Shown here: positions 1 through 8,549 of the stretch, one piece after another
How positions within the stretch are numbered: position 1 is the first letter of the stretch
Layout of the letters: every line of letters begins with the position of its first letter
Assembly: GCA_029262835.1 (NCBI GenBank)
Contig: JAJCYQ010000087.1
Location: 1 to 40,055 of the forward strand
Direction of reading: 5' to 3'
Origin: Bacteroidota bacterium
Lineage (GTDB): Bacteria; Bacteroidota; Rhodothermia; Rhodothermales; UBA10348
Length of the DNA stretch: 40,055 nucleotides
Notes under the pieces: model-generated
Told to the model about the DNA's origin: nothing
The model's input: the letters and a program-made list of their open reading frames with translations, nothing else
Database searches by the model: none
Translations under genes and position numbers: made by a program

Positions 1-825
1 CGCGCCGGCCTCCAGGCAGGCGGAGACGACGGCGGCTTCGGCGTGGCGCTCGGGGAGGCCGGCGCGAACGGCCCGCATGCCGCGCATGAGCGCCGTAGCG
101 GAGTAGAGCGCGTTGCGGCGCATCTGCTCCCGTTCACGCGGCGATTTGGCCCAGCGGAGCGCGCTGATCGCGCCAGCGGCGGACGAAATCTCTGCTTGAG
201 GGAACGCCGATTCAACGGCGTGATGCCAGAGGTTGGCGGCATCGGTGAGCGGGGGCATGCCGGGCGGCGAGCCAGGAGGTACCGGGCGCCGGGCCGTATC
301 CAGATACAGGTCTGCGCCGCTTTGCAGGCGCCGCTCGACGTGCGGCACGAACTCATCCCATGGAAGCACCCGGTCGACGCCCGTACGCTCGGCCAGTGTG
401 GCATCTGCCGGAAGGGCGACATCCGTTGCCGGCGCGCCGAAGGCGCTCGGAGCGGGGCCGACGAAGAGCACCGACTCGCCGTGCGGCGCATCCATCAGAA
501 GTACGGCGTTCGTGCCCTCCAGCAGTCCTGTGAAGTAGAAAAACGACGCATTCTGGATCCAGCCGGGCTGTTCCATGGTCTTTGCTGACGGCTCAGCCGT
601 GAGTAGAATGAGCCCTCGGGGTAGTGCGGACATGAGATCGCCACGCCGCTCGCGGAGCGCACGGACAGGTGTCTCGAGCCCAGGTTCTGCGCCCTTGGGG
701 AGCGGCGGACCCGGCAGGTCGGTGCCCACGCGCGCCGGGCCCGGCGCCTGGCACTGCAGGCCAGTGACCGCGACGATGGCAGCCAGAATCAGGGCGGCGA
801 AGCGGGGCAGCGGGAGACGGGTCAT
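1..825 (-). CDS. Xaa-Pro aminopeptidase (aminopeptidase P, M24 family), 3' end missing
   Basis: The gene runs off the left edge, so only the first 275 codons are present. I translated it from the ATG at 825. Residues 1-25 are a hydrophobic export signal. A Cys follows at residue 25, but the LQC context is not a clean lipobox. From about residue 52 the protein matches the N-terminal creatinase-like domain of aminopeptidase P: a run of Arg residues, then LMSALPRGLILLTA, an FYFTGLLEGTNAVLLM block and LFVGP. The linker to the metallopeptidase domain starts at ISALRWAKSPREREQMRRNA. The metal ligands lie outside the window. Family members cut the bond between any N-terminal residue and proline; the signal suggests periplasmic or surface peptide breakdown. 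It follows the alcohol dehydrogenase by 12 bases and is probably cotranscribed with it. Confidence 0.85.
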   Translation of the reverse strand, partial: MTRLPLPRFAALILAAIVAVTGLQCQAPGPARVGTDLPGPPLPKGAEPGLETPVRALRERRGDLMSALPRGLILLTAEPSAKTMEQPGWIQNASFFYFTGLLEGTNAVLLMDAPHGESVLFVGPAPSAFGAPATDVALPADATLAERTGVDRVLPWDEFVPHVERRLQSGADLYLDTARRPVPPGSPPGMPPLTDAANLWHHAVESAFPQAEISSAAGAISALRWAKSPREREQMRRNALYSATALMRGMRAVRAGLPERHAEAAVVSACLEAGA

Positions 826-837
826 GGCCGGTGTGGG

Positions 838-1845
838 TCAGTTCTTGAGCACAATCCGGTAGCGGGCATCGCCCGATTTGAGGTGGTCGAAGGCCACGTT
901 GATGTCCTTCATGTCGAATGTCTCGACAACCGGGGCAATATCGTGGCGCTCGGCGAAATCCAGCATGTGCCGAATGGTAGCCGGGCTACCGACGGGCGAT
1001 CCGGATACCGACCGCTGGGCGGCAATAAGACCAAAAGCGCCGATCCCCATGGGCTCAAGCGCTGCGCCGACCATGTGCAGGCGACCCTTGGGCGCGAGCG
1101 TGCCGATGTAGGCGTTCCAGTCGAGTGTGACATTCACGGTCGAAATGATCAGATCGAACTGACCGGCAGCAGCGGCAAGCGCCTTGTCGTCGCGCGAATT
1201 GAGCGTGGCGTGCGCGCCCATGCGGACGGCTTCCTCTTCCTTTTCAGGTGTTGACGTGAATGCGGTGACGTGGCACCCCCAGGCGTTCAGGAACTGGAGC
1301 GCCAGATGGCCGAGTCCGCCAATCCCGATGACGGCGGTGCGGGAAAGCGGCGAAATATTGTACTGCACGAGGGGGTTGAAAACCGTGATGCCACCGCAGA
1401 ACATGGGGCCCATCTTGAGCGGATTGAGTCCGTCCGGAATAGGAATGACGCTGGCTGCCTGCGCGCGGACGCGATCGGCGAAGCCGCCGTGGTGTCCGAC
1501 AATAGTGGCCTGCGCCGTCTGGCAGAGGTTCTGATCGCCCGACTGGCAGGACATGCACGTGTTGCAGTAACCGGCGTGCCAGCCGAGTCCGACGGTCTGT
1601 CCTTTCGTGAGGTGGCTGACTTCACCACCCATTTCACGTACGCGCCCCACGACCTCGTGGCCACCAACAGCAGGGTATGCGGAAAAGCCCCACTCATTGT
1701 TGATTACGCTCAGATCGCTGTGGCAGATGCCGCAATAGAGCACGTCAAGCTCCACGTCGTGCGGACCGAGGGGGCCCGGATCGTATTCAAATGGGGTGAG
1801 GGATCCTCCTGCTTCGTGGGCGGCCCAGGCAGTAATTTTCGTCAT
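838..1845 (-). CDS. Zinc-dependent alcohol dehydrogenase, cinnamyl-alcohol/YahK-type
   Basis: A complete 335-residue medium-chain dehydrogenase/reductase that reduces aldehydes or oxidises alcohols with NAD(P)H. Catalytic zinc residues are visible in CGICHSD (Cys38) and GGHE (His63-Glu64). The structural zinc is held by Cys94, Cys97, Cys100 and Cys108. The Rossmann motif is GIGGLGHLALQF near residue 175. The CGICHSD form and the overall length fit the YahK/cinnamyl alcohol dehydrogenase subfamily. There is no signal peptide, so it is cytosolic. It sits 42 bases after the amidohydrolase and 12 bases before the aminopeptidase on the same strand, so an operon is likely. The natural substrate cannot be read from the sequence; broad aldehyde detoxification is a reasonable inference. 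Confidence 0.93.
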   Translation of the reverse strand: MTKITAWAAHEAGGSLTPFEYDPGPLGPHDVELDVLYCGICHSDLSVINNEWGFSAYPAVGGHEVVGRVREMGGEVSHLTKGQTVGLGWHAGYCNTCMSCQSGDQNLCQTAQATIVGHHGGFADRVRAQAASVIPIPDGLNPLKMGPMFCGGITVFNPLVQYNISPLSRTAVIGIGGLGHLALQFLNAWGCHVTAFTSTPEKEEEAVRMGAHATLNSRDDKALAAAAGQFDLIISTVNVTLDWNAYIGTLAPKGRLHMVGAALEPMGIGAFGLIAAQRSVSGSPVGSPATIRHMLDFAERHDIAPVVETFDMKDINVAFDHLKSGDARYRIVLKN

Positions 1846-1887
1846 GGATGTATTGGAATTGAAGGTGGGGAGGGGCGAATGCTGGGC

Positions 1888-3708
1888 TTATGGAGCGTGC
1901 CAGACGGTGCGGCCGCCAACAACTGTACGTCGTACCGTAACGTCCTTGATGCCGTCGGGATTCATTTCGATCAGGTTGTCAGAGAGTACGACAAAGTCAG
2001 CCAACTTACCCCGTTCAATGGACCCTTTGATATGGTCTTCGAAGGCGGCGTAGGCCGTTCCCATGGTGTAGGCATGGATGGCTTCCTCGACCGTTATCCG
2101 CTCGTCTGGAAACCAGCCCTCGTCGGGCTCGCCGCCCAGCGTCTTCCGCGTGACGGCCGCATAGATTCCAAGCATGGGATTCAGGAAATACCGGGATGCA
2201 TTCGTGCCCGGTGAATCAGAACCGAAGCTGAGCACCATGCCTGCATCGAGCATGCTGCGGAAAGCGTAGGCGCCCTGTGAGCGCTCGTGTCCAATACGCT
2301 CTTCCATCCAGCGCATGTCGTCCGACGCATGGAACGGCTGCGCTTCGGCCACCACATGGAGCGCGCCCGCCCGCCGGATATCGGCAGGCTGCATGACCTG
2401 GGCGTGTACGAGCCTGAACCGGCGGTCCCAGGATCCATTCCTGTCTTTGATGCGCTCCAGCATATCGAGCAGGTATCCGTTGGCCTCGTCGCCGATGGCA
2501 TGGACGGTCAGTTGGATGCCGCTGGCATCGGCATCCAGGGCCAAGCGCTCGAGACGACTCTGCATGCGTTCGGGGTTGTCCGGTGAGCGCTCAAACGGGA
2601 ACATGATATCGCGCCATATACCCCGACTCGACGGGTTATGCGTGTAAGGTTCATAGAACCGGGCGCTGCTGTTTCCCATGATGCCGTCAATCCAGGCCTT
2701 CACGGCGCCAAACCGGATCCACTCGTCGCCAAAGCCAATGCGTATACCCAGGTCGGCCATGGACTGCCACCGGTCGAGCGGCGGACGGTACCTGACGCGG
2801 GCTGTCATTTCGCCCTTTTCGCGCAGTTCGCGGTAAATATCCACATAGATGGGATGGCTGGTGACGTCCGAGTAGCTGGTGACGCCGACACGCGCCATCT
2901 GCGCCCAGGCCCGGCGGGTCTCTTCGGTTCGTTGCGCGCGCGTGGGCGCGGTAATCAGGGGACCGAAGAGCCGTATGACGTTGTCGCGCACAAGCAGGGT
3001 CGATGCGACGTCCTGCGCCACGGGGTTGTAGAGCACTCCGGTCGGTGTACCATCTTCCCGTCTGTCCACGCGGATACCCTCCGGGTCGGGCGAGCGGCTG
3101 TCAATGCCAGCCGCAGCGAGTGCGGCTCCGTTGGCAAAGTAGACCTTGCGGTCGAACCGGCGAACGAGAACAGGGCGGTCTGTCGTCACATCGTCAACCA
3201 TGCGGCGATCGGGCGTGAACAGGTTGCCATAGGGGTCGTCCGGGTCTACCTGGCGCCCTGCCTCGGCGACGTCGTTGGCGTTCCATTCTTCATAGGCCGA
3301 CCAGTCGCCACCGGTAATCCAGGTACCGTCTGGATAGCGGGCGTCGACGGCCGCAATACGCTCCCGGAAGGTGGCTTCGTCCGATACGTCCAGCAAATTG
3401 AGTCCGAATAGCAGCCGGCCTGTCGATTCGAAGTGAACGTGGTTGTCATTGAAGCCAGCGGTCACGAAGGCGCCGCCTGCGTCGACTACTTCCGTGCCCG
3501 GACCTCGAAGTGGATCAATGTCCGTATTCGCCCCGACCGCTATAAACCGGCCATCCCGGACGGCGAACGCTTCCGCCCAGGGCATGTCGGCATTCACGGT
3601 CCAGACACGGGCGTCACGGACAATGAGATCGGCGGGTTCCGCCTGTTGGCGGGCATTGGCCGTCGCTGTGACGGCCATCAACAGTAAAAAGGGAAGTAAT
3701 CTTGACAT
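1888..3708 (-). CDS. Secreted amidohydrolase, YtcJ-like (Amidohydro_3)
   Basis: A metal-dependent hydrolase of the amidohydrolase superfamily, 606 residues from the chosen ATG. I chose the start at 3708 because it opens directly with a clean signal peptide (MSRLLPFLLLMAVTATANA) and has GGAAAAA upstream; an in-frame ATG at 3732 adds only 8 residues. The N-terminal beta-sandwich (LIVRDARVWTVNADMPWAEA) leads to the HxH metal site in NDNHVHFE. Later landmarks are KAWIDGIMGNSSA, LTVHAIGDEAN, RLVHAQ, and the metal Asp region FGSDSPG, followed by the closing sandwich GKLADFVVLS. The family cleaves amides, carbamates or related C-N bonds; substrates of YtcJ-like members are mostly unknown. The protein is exported. 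The stop of the phosphate transporter lies 28 bases upstream of this start. Confidence 0.92.
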   Translation of the reverse strand: MSRLLPFLLLMAVTATANARQQAEPADLIVRDARVWTVNADMPWAEAFAVRDGRFIAVGANTDIDPLRGPGTEVVDAGGAFVTAGFNDNHVHFESTGRLLFGLNLLDVSDEATFRERIAAVDARYPDGTWITGGDWSAYEEWNANDVAEAGRQVDPDDPYGNLFTPDRRMVDDVTTDRPVLVRRFDRKVYFANGAALAAAGIDSRSPDPEGIRVDRREDGTPTGVLYNPVAQDVASTLLVRDNVIRLFGPLITAPTRAQRTEETRRAWAQMARVGVTSYSDVTSHPIYVDIYRELREKGEMTARVRYRPPLDRWQSMADLGIRIGFGDEWIRFGAVKAWIDGIMGNSSARFYEPYTHNPSSRGIWRDIMFPFERSPDNPERMQSRLERLALDADASGIQLTVHAIGDEANGYLLDMLERIKDRNGSWDRRFRLVHAQVMQPADIRRAGALHVVAEAQPFHASDDMRWMEERIGHERSQGAYAFRSMLDAGMVLSFGSDSPGTNASRYFLNPMLGIYAAVTRKTLGGEPDEGWFPDERITVEEAIHAYTMGTAYAAFEDHIKGSIERGKLADFVVLSDNLIEMNPDGIKDVTVRRTVVGGRTVWHAP

Positions 3709-3736
3709 GGTTTTTCCGCGTGCTTCTGACATGGTT

Positions 3737-5378
3737 TCAGGACACCAGACTCTCTGCGGGGACCGGATCGTCCGCCGGTTCAGCCGGCACCTGGCTCGCT
3801 GGCGCGGCCCATGCCGCCAAATGGGCGGCGGCTCTCCACGCATGATAGCCGACACGATCCATCCACGCAATCCGCTTCAGAACGCCTTCGGCCCGGGAGG
3901 CCGGCATTTCACCGACTGAAACAGCATCGAGCAGGCGGACGCGAGTCTCCGCGCGCCAGGCTGCAACACGTCGTGAGATCTGTTCAAGCGCGGTGGCCAC
4001 GTCAGCCGGTACCGCGCTGCAGGCATCGAGCCTGGCCGCGGCGGTGTGCAGGGCGGCTGTCAGGTCAGCGGCCGTGTCGTTCGTTGCAACTCGGCCGTGG
4101 GAGCCGTCCTCGAGCGCGCCGTGTCCGAGCGCGCCGGACGGGATACCTCTGAGCGCCCGGATGAGCCGTGTAAGGTGATCGCAGGCGTGTGACAGATTCG
4201 TTCGGTCCCGCGGGCTACCCGCTGTGTGGGGCACCTGGGCCATGAATTCAAGTGTTCGGGTGACGCCCGCCCGGAGCTCCGGCAGTTGGCGTTCGAGGGC
4301 AGCGTGGTTCCTGGCGGTCCCTTCGAAGAGCAGCGCCGCCATGCGGCACAGGACATCGGCGCTGGCATCGAGGGCCGCGGCCGGAACGGAGAGCAGGGAT
4401 TTGTCCAGATGCCGGGTCAGGCTCGGTTCGCGCTCCGGCACGAGCCGACGGACGGCACGGGCCAGCAGCGGTACAGCAGGTAGCATGAGGGCCGCCCCGA
4501 CTACATTGAAGAGGGTATGGAAGAGGGCAACGCGGATGATGTCTGGCGCATCTGGAGACAGCATCCAGTGTACCGCCTCCAGGAACCACGGAGCCGCTCC
4601 GAACGCGATGGCTCCGGCCAGGACATTGAACAGGATATGGCCGAGGGCTGTGCGCCGGGCGGGAATCGTGGCGCCGAGCGATGCCAGCACGGCCGTGATG
4701 GTTGTCCCAAGGTTCTGGCCAATGACCAGGTATGCCGGCCTGCGACAGGTCAATGGCGCCGCTACCGAGGGCGGTCAGCGACAGGGCCACGGCCACGCTC
4801 GACGACTGGACGAGAGCGGTTATGACCAGGCCCGCACCGACCAGCAGGATCCTGCCGCTCCACGACGCGGCGCTGTACCGGGAGAAGTCGATGTGACCCG
4901 CCAGTCCTCCCATGCCATCCTGCAGGAAGTCGATCCCCACAAAAATCAGGGCGAATCCGGCGAGCGCCAGCCCCAGGTGCCGCTTACGGGTCGTGACCAC
5001 CAGGTGAAACAAGGCGCCAAGACCCACTACCGGCAGCATCCATGTGCCCAGGCTGACCTTGAAGCCAGCGAGCGTCACGAGCCAGCCCGTACTTGTCGTA
5101 CCCACGTTGGCTCCAATGACGACTCCAAGCGACTGTCCAACCGTCAGCAGTCCCGCGCTCACGAAGCCGATCGTGGCCACCGTCGTCGCGCTGGAGGACT
5201 GGACGAGCGCCGTGAAAAGCGCGCCCGACACGAACGCCTTCATGCGGGACGAGGCCGCGCGCTCGAGTCCCCGCCGGAGGCCATGCCCGGCCGCCGCCTC
5301 CAGCCCATCGGACAAAAGGCGCATGCCGACCAGGAAAAGGCCTATTCCACCAAGTACGGTCGCAAGTGAATACAGCAT
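3737..5378 (-). pseudogene. Na/Pi cotransporter family protein (NptA/YjbB-like), interrupted by a frameshift
   Basis: A sodium-phosphate symporter split over two frames. The first part (5378 to about 4738) has the N-terminal membrane segments and both QSSS repeats (ALVQSSSATTVA and ALVQSSSVAVAL) plus GANVGTTSTG. It leaves the family right after GSGAIDLSQA. The second part (about 4737 to 3737) resumes at once with AYLVIGQNLGTTITAVLASL, then further membrane segments and a C-terminal PhoU-like helical domain. Removing one G from the GGCCGG run near 4738 restores one protein of about 546 residues, close to normal for the family. No family residue is lost, so the lesion is either very recent or a sequencing error. 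If intact it would move phosphate across the inner membrane. It lies 50 bases after the thioesterase on the same strand. Confidence 0.85.
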
Positions 5379-5428
5379 GGGCGGAGGTGGCCAGCCGAGC
5401 CCGCTGCAACCGCTTCCCGCCGCCCGGT

Positions 5429-5905
5429 CTACACCTTCAGGGACTCGATCTCGGCCTGATTTACTCTTCTCAGCTCCATGATACGCATTGCGTACTGCTG
5501 AAGGCGCCGGTCGTGGTCTGTTTCCGGCTCCCAGGTCGGAATTTCGACGGGATGGCCCTCTTCATCGACCGCGATGAAGACCATGATGCATCGCACGGAC
5601 CGCTCCATGTCGCACGCTGTCGGGACGCACGAATACAGATCGACCACGATATGCATGCTGGTCCGGCCCGTATGGATGATTCTGGCGCGCGCTTCCACCA
5701 GGCTGCCTACCCGGATGGGCTTGTGGAAATTGATATCGCCGACGAACGCCGTCACGCAGTAGCGACTGCTCCACGTTGTGGCGCATACATATCCGGCCTG
5801 GTCGAGCCACTTCATGGCCGATCCGCCGTGCACATTGCCGCCAAAATTCACGTCGGTTGGCTGCGCAAGGAAGCGGAGTGTAATCTCGCCTGGGGTCGTG
5901 TTCAT
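5429..5905 (-). CDS. Acyl-CoA thioesterase (hotdog fold, YciA/BACH type)
   Basis: A 158-residue single-hotdog thioesterase. The diagnostic segment is PTDVNFGGNVHGGSAMKWLD, with the catalytic Asn-x-x-Gly-x-x-His-Gly-Gly pattern on the hotdog helix. It is followed by FVGDINFHKPIRVGSLVEARA and HIVVDLYS. These enzymes release CoA from acyl-CoAs and are soluble and cytosolic. The start codon overlaps the stop of the NADH dehydrogenase gene (ATGA, 5902-5905), so translational coupling is likely. The C-terminal tail (about residue 130 on) is charged and helical. Chain-length preference cannot be told from the sequence. Confidence 0.92.
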   Translation of the reverse strand: MNTTPGEITLRFLAQPTDVNFGGNVHGGSAMKWLDQAGYVCATTWSSRYCVTAFVGDINFHKPIRVGSLVEARARIIHTGRTSMHIVVDLYSCVPTACDMERSVRCIMVFIAVDEEGHPVEIPTWEPETDHDRRLQQYAMRIMELRRVNQAEIESLKV

Positions 5906-7239
5906 GATGATGGCAGTGATTCGTGGGGGACAGGGCCACTATGGCCCGGTGGTCGGACCTGCTCCGAAACGTTGCTGTTCAGGTCCGGCTTCCTGCCGGT
6001 AATAAGGCGGGCGCCGCGCTGGAATGTGATGTACGACCACGCCCACCCGAGCATGACCTGGAACCGGTTGCGGAATCCGACGAGGAAAATGACATGCACG
6101 AACAGCCACATCACCCAGGCCAGCCATCCATGAACGTTCCAATTGCCCACCCGCGCCACCGCCGCTGCCCGTCCAATGGTGGCCATGGATCCTTTGTCCC
6201 TGTATACGAATGGATGCGACGCGGTCTGCTCGATGCGTGACACAACGCCCCTTGCTGCGTGGATACCCGCCTGGATGGCGGCGCGGGCCACTCCCGGGAC
6301 GGGGCCGTCGGCTCCTTCAATATGTGCCAGGTCACCCGCCACGAAGACCTCGGGGTGTTCGGCGAGCGAGAGGTCAGCTTCGACGTTGATGCGACCGGCG
6401 CGATCGCGATCGACCTCCATGGAGTCTGCGATGGGCGACGCCTTTACCCCCGCGGCCCAGAGGATGGTACGGGCGTGGATAATGCGGTCTCCGACCTGCA
6501 GGCAGTCGTCCGTGAGCGAAGTAGCGTAGGCACCTGTCAGTACCTCGACGCCGAGCTTTTCCAGGTGTTCTGCGGCCTTCTGGGACAGCTTTTCAGGGTA
6601 CGCGTTAAGAATCCGCCGATTACCTTCGACAAGCATGACGCGCACCTGTGTCGGATCTATGCGGCGGAAGTCGTTCGCCAGCGTATGCTTTCCGATTTCG
6701 GCCAGTGCGCCCGCCAGTTCGACGCCCGTTGGACCGCCCCCGACGACGGCAAACGTGAGCCACTCGCGGCACACGTCCATGTCGGGCTCCAGTTCGGCGG
6801 CTTCGTAGGCCAGTAGAATGCGCTTGCGGATATCGAGTGCATCTTCAATGGTCTTCAGGCCGGGTGCAGACGACGACCATGCATCGTTTCCAAAGTAGGA
6901 ATGCGTGGCGCCGGTAGCCAGGATCAGGTAGTCGTAGGATATGGGGCCGAGGCCCGAGTGGACGACCCTGTTGTCCAGGTCCACACGACGGGCCTCTCCA
7001 AGAGCCACACTCACGTTCTGTTGTTTGCGCAGGATGGCTCGAAGCGGAACGGCAATATCGCTCGCATTGAGCGCTGCGGTCGCCACCTGGTAAAGCAGGG
7101 GCTGAAACAGGTGGTAATTTTCGCGGTCAAGCAGCGTAATACGCACGGGCGCGCCGCGGAGTGAGCGGGCCGCATTGAGGCCGGCGAATCCTCCGCCGAC
7201 AATGAGAAGGTGGGGGAGTGCCGCGGGGGCGTTGGACAT
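5902..7239 (-). CDS. Type II NADH dehydrogenase (NDH-2), FAD-dependent
   Basis: A 445-residue single-subunit NADH:quinone oxidoreductase that feeds electrons into the membrane quinone pool without pumping protons. The FAD-binding glycine motif is LLIVGGGFAGLNAARSL at the N-terminus and the NADH-binding motif is FAVVGGGPTGVELAGAL. A second FAD contact is VFVAGDLAHIEG, followed by ARAAIQAGIHAARGV. The C-terminal stretch WLAWVMWLFVHVIFLVGF is strongly hydrophobic and would anchor the protein to the inner membrane, as in related NDH-2 enzymes. I start at the ATG at 7239, just before the FAD motif; an upstream ATG at 7320 would add 27 residues with no family character. It overlaps the thioesterase start by 4 bases. 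Confidence 0.93.
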   Translation of the reverse strand: MSNAPAALPHLLIVGGGFAGLNAARSLRGAPVRITLLDRENYHLFQPLLYQVATAALNASDIAVPLRAILRKQQNVSVALGEARRVDLDNRVVHSGLGPISYDYLILATGATHSYFGNDAWSSSAPGLKTIEDALDIRKRILLAYEAAELEPDMDVCREWLTFAVVGGGPTGVELAGALAEIGKHTLANDFRRIDPTQVRVMLVEGNRRILNAYPEKLSQKAAEHLEKLGVEVLTGAYATSLTDDCLQVGDRIIHARTILWAAGVKASPIADSMEVDRDRAGRINVEADLSLAEHPEVFVAGDLAHIEGADGPVPGVARAAIQAGIHAARGVVSRIEQTASHPFVYRDKGSMATIGRAAAVARVGNWNVHGWLAWVMWLFVHVIFLVGFRNRFQVMLGWAWSYITFQRGARLITGRKPDLNSNVSEQVRPPGHSGPVPHESLPSS

Positions 7240-7344
7240 GGAGCGTACGGTCAGTTCAGGAACAGATGTCGGCTCCTGTGTGCTCCCGGATGTCGGCCCG
7301 TTTCGTACTACGCATGGCATTCATCCAGAATGCAAGTAATGCAG

Positions 7345-8373
7345 TCAAAAAGCGATCTGGGCGTTGAAGTGCAGGCGGTGATCCCCGAACTCCGAACCGC
7401 TGTCGACCGGCATGATGTAGTTGACCTGGAATTTGGTCACCGACGTCGGGAAAAACGTATATCCGAGCAGGATGCGGTCGCGGGCTTCGCTCCCGTCGTC
7501 CTGGTCAAGGACATCCCAGCGGGCATGGGCCACATGGCGGCCCGGGACGACGGCATATCCGGCTGTCAGGTGTCCCCCAATGGGTTGGCGGTCGTCTATC
7601 GTGTCGTCTTCCGGGTCGAAATCACCTCGAAGCACCGCGCCGGAGAGCGCCCATGGACCTGTTTCAAAGCGCGCATCGGCTGTGAGCAACACCTTGTTGC
7701 CGGTAAAGGCGGTTCCATCGTCCTCGGAGAACGCGGCCGCGACGCCCGCCGTCAATGTTCCAGATTCAATTTCCGGCCGGGCCCAGACGCGCCCGACGGT
7801 CAGGAACGAATTATTGTCGTTACCCCGGTTTATGCCGTTGCCGTTGAAAACGCCAGCACTGTACCCAATCTGGCCTGATGTAGCCTGACCGCTGAGCTGT
7901 ACACCTGTCTGGCGCCCCAGGCCGAGCGCGCCGTCGGCCGGTGTACGATCTATCAGATCAAGGCGCGTCGCCGATCGAAGCGTCTCCTCGGTGAACGGTG
8001 CCTTGAACTGTCCCGCCGAAAGCGTGAGCCCGGGCTTGTGCGTGTAGCTGAGCTTCGCATCCAGAATAGGAGTCGAAGAGCGGAGCTCCGTCTGCATGTC
8101 ATAGGCGAACCCGCCATCCAACGTGCCCTGCACTCGGAGCCGGGTGCGCCGGAGGAAAAACTGATTCACAGGGGGGCCGGATTCAGGGGGATCGACCTGG
8201 AAGGTGGCCTGCGACTGCAGAACGAGACGAAGCTTCAGGTAATCATTGGAAAAAGTTTTTTTCAGTGCTTCGAGCAGAGGCTCTGTCGTTTGCTCCCCGT
8301 CGCGTCCATTCTGCGCGTGTGCTGCGGGCACGAGCAGTAGGGCTGCGACCAGAGCTGGTAGCAGGTATTTCAT
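7345..8373 (-). CDS. Outer-membrane porin, OprO/OprP-type (Porin_O_P)
   Basis: A 342-residue predicted beta-barrel. I start at the ATG at 8373, which opens a clear signal peptide (MKYLLPALVAALLLVPAAHA). The mature protein alternates polar and hydrophobic residues in strand-like blocks, e.g. FFLRRTRLRVQGTLDGGFAY, LSAGQFKAPFTEE and SGQIGYSAGVFNG. It ends in the aromatic residue Phe (HFNAQIAF), the usual assembly signal of outer-membrane barrels. The RRTRLR and GQFKAPF blocks are typical of the phosphate-selective porin O/P family, although many members are not phosphate-specific. A Na/phosphate cotransporter gene lies three genes downstream on the same strand, so a shared role in phosphate uptake is possible but inferred. 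Confidence 0.85.
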   Translation of the reverse strand: MKYLLPALVAALLLVPAAHAQNGRDGEQTTEPLLEALKKTFSNDYLKLRLVLQSQATFQVDPPESGPPVNQFFLRRTRLRVQGTLDGGFAYDMQTELRSSTPILDAKLSYTHKPGLTLSAGQFKAPFTEETLRSATRLDLIDRTPADGALGLGRQTGVQLSGQATSGQIGYSAGVFNGNGINRGNDNNSFLTVGRVWARPEIESGTLTAGVAAAFSEDDGTAFTGNKVLLTADARFETGPWALSGAVLRGDFDPEDDTIDDRQPIGGHLTAGYAVVPGRHVAHARWDVLDQDDGSEARDRILLGYTFFPTSVTKFQVNYIMPVDSGSEFGDHRLHFNAQIAF

Positions 8374-8456
8374 GGTATGATTGTGTGGATGCGACGGGCG
8401 TGCCCGCCAGGGTGTCGAAAACGGCCGCACCCAATTCGGCTCAAACCGGGCGGGTC

Positions 8457-8487
8457 GTTTCCGCCAAACTGTCGTTGGCGGACAAAC
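8457..8487. promoter_or_regulatory. Inverted repeat in the divergent porin/GMC intergenic region
   Basis: The 176-base gap between the divergent porin and GMC genes holds a perfect 8-base inverted repeat, TCCGCCAA (8460-8467) and TTGGCGGA (8475-8482), with a 7-base spacer. The arms extend to GTTT and AAAC if one base is bulged. Its place between two divergent starts suits an operator for a dimeric repressor or activator. No T-tract follows, so it does not look like an intrinsic terminator. Confidence 0.4.
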
Positions 8488-8549
8488 AATATCGCCACAC
8501 TCCGGGAGCATTGCCAGGCGGATGTTGCCCGGAAGTCCTACATTCCCGC

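Noticed and set aside
43-862. Plus-strand open frames at the left edge
   Set aside because: The minus strand encodes a clear aminopeptidase P N-terminal domain across the same bases, so these frames are shadows.
4730-4753. Programmed ribosomal frameshift in the Na/Pi cotransporter
   Set aside because: No slippery heptamer or following pseudoknot is visible and the family is not known to use one; a mutation or sequencing error is simpler.
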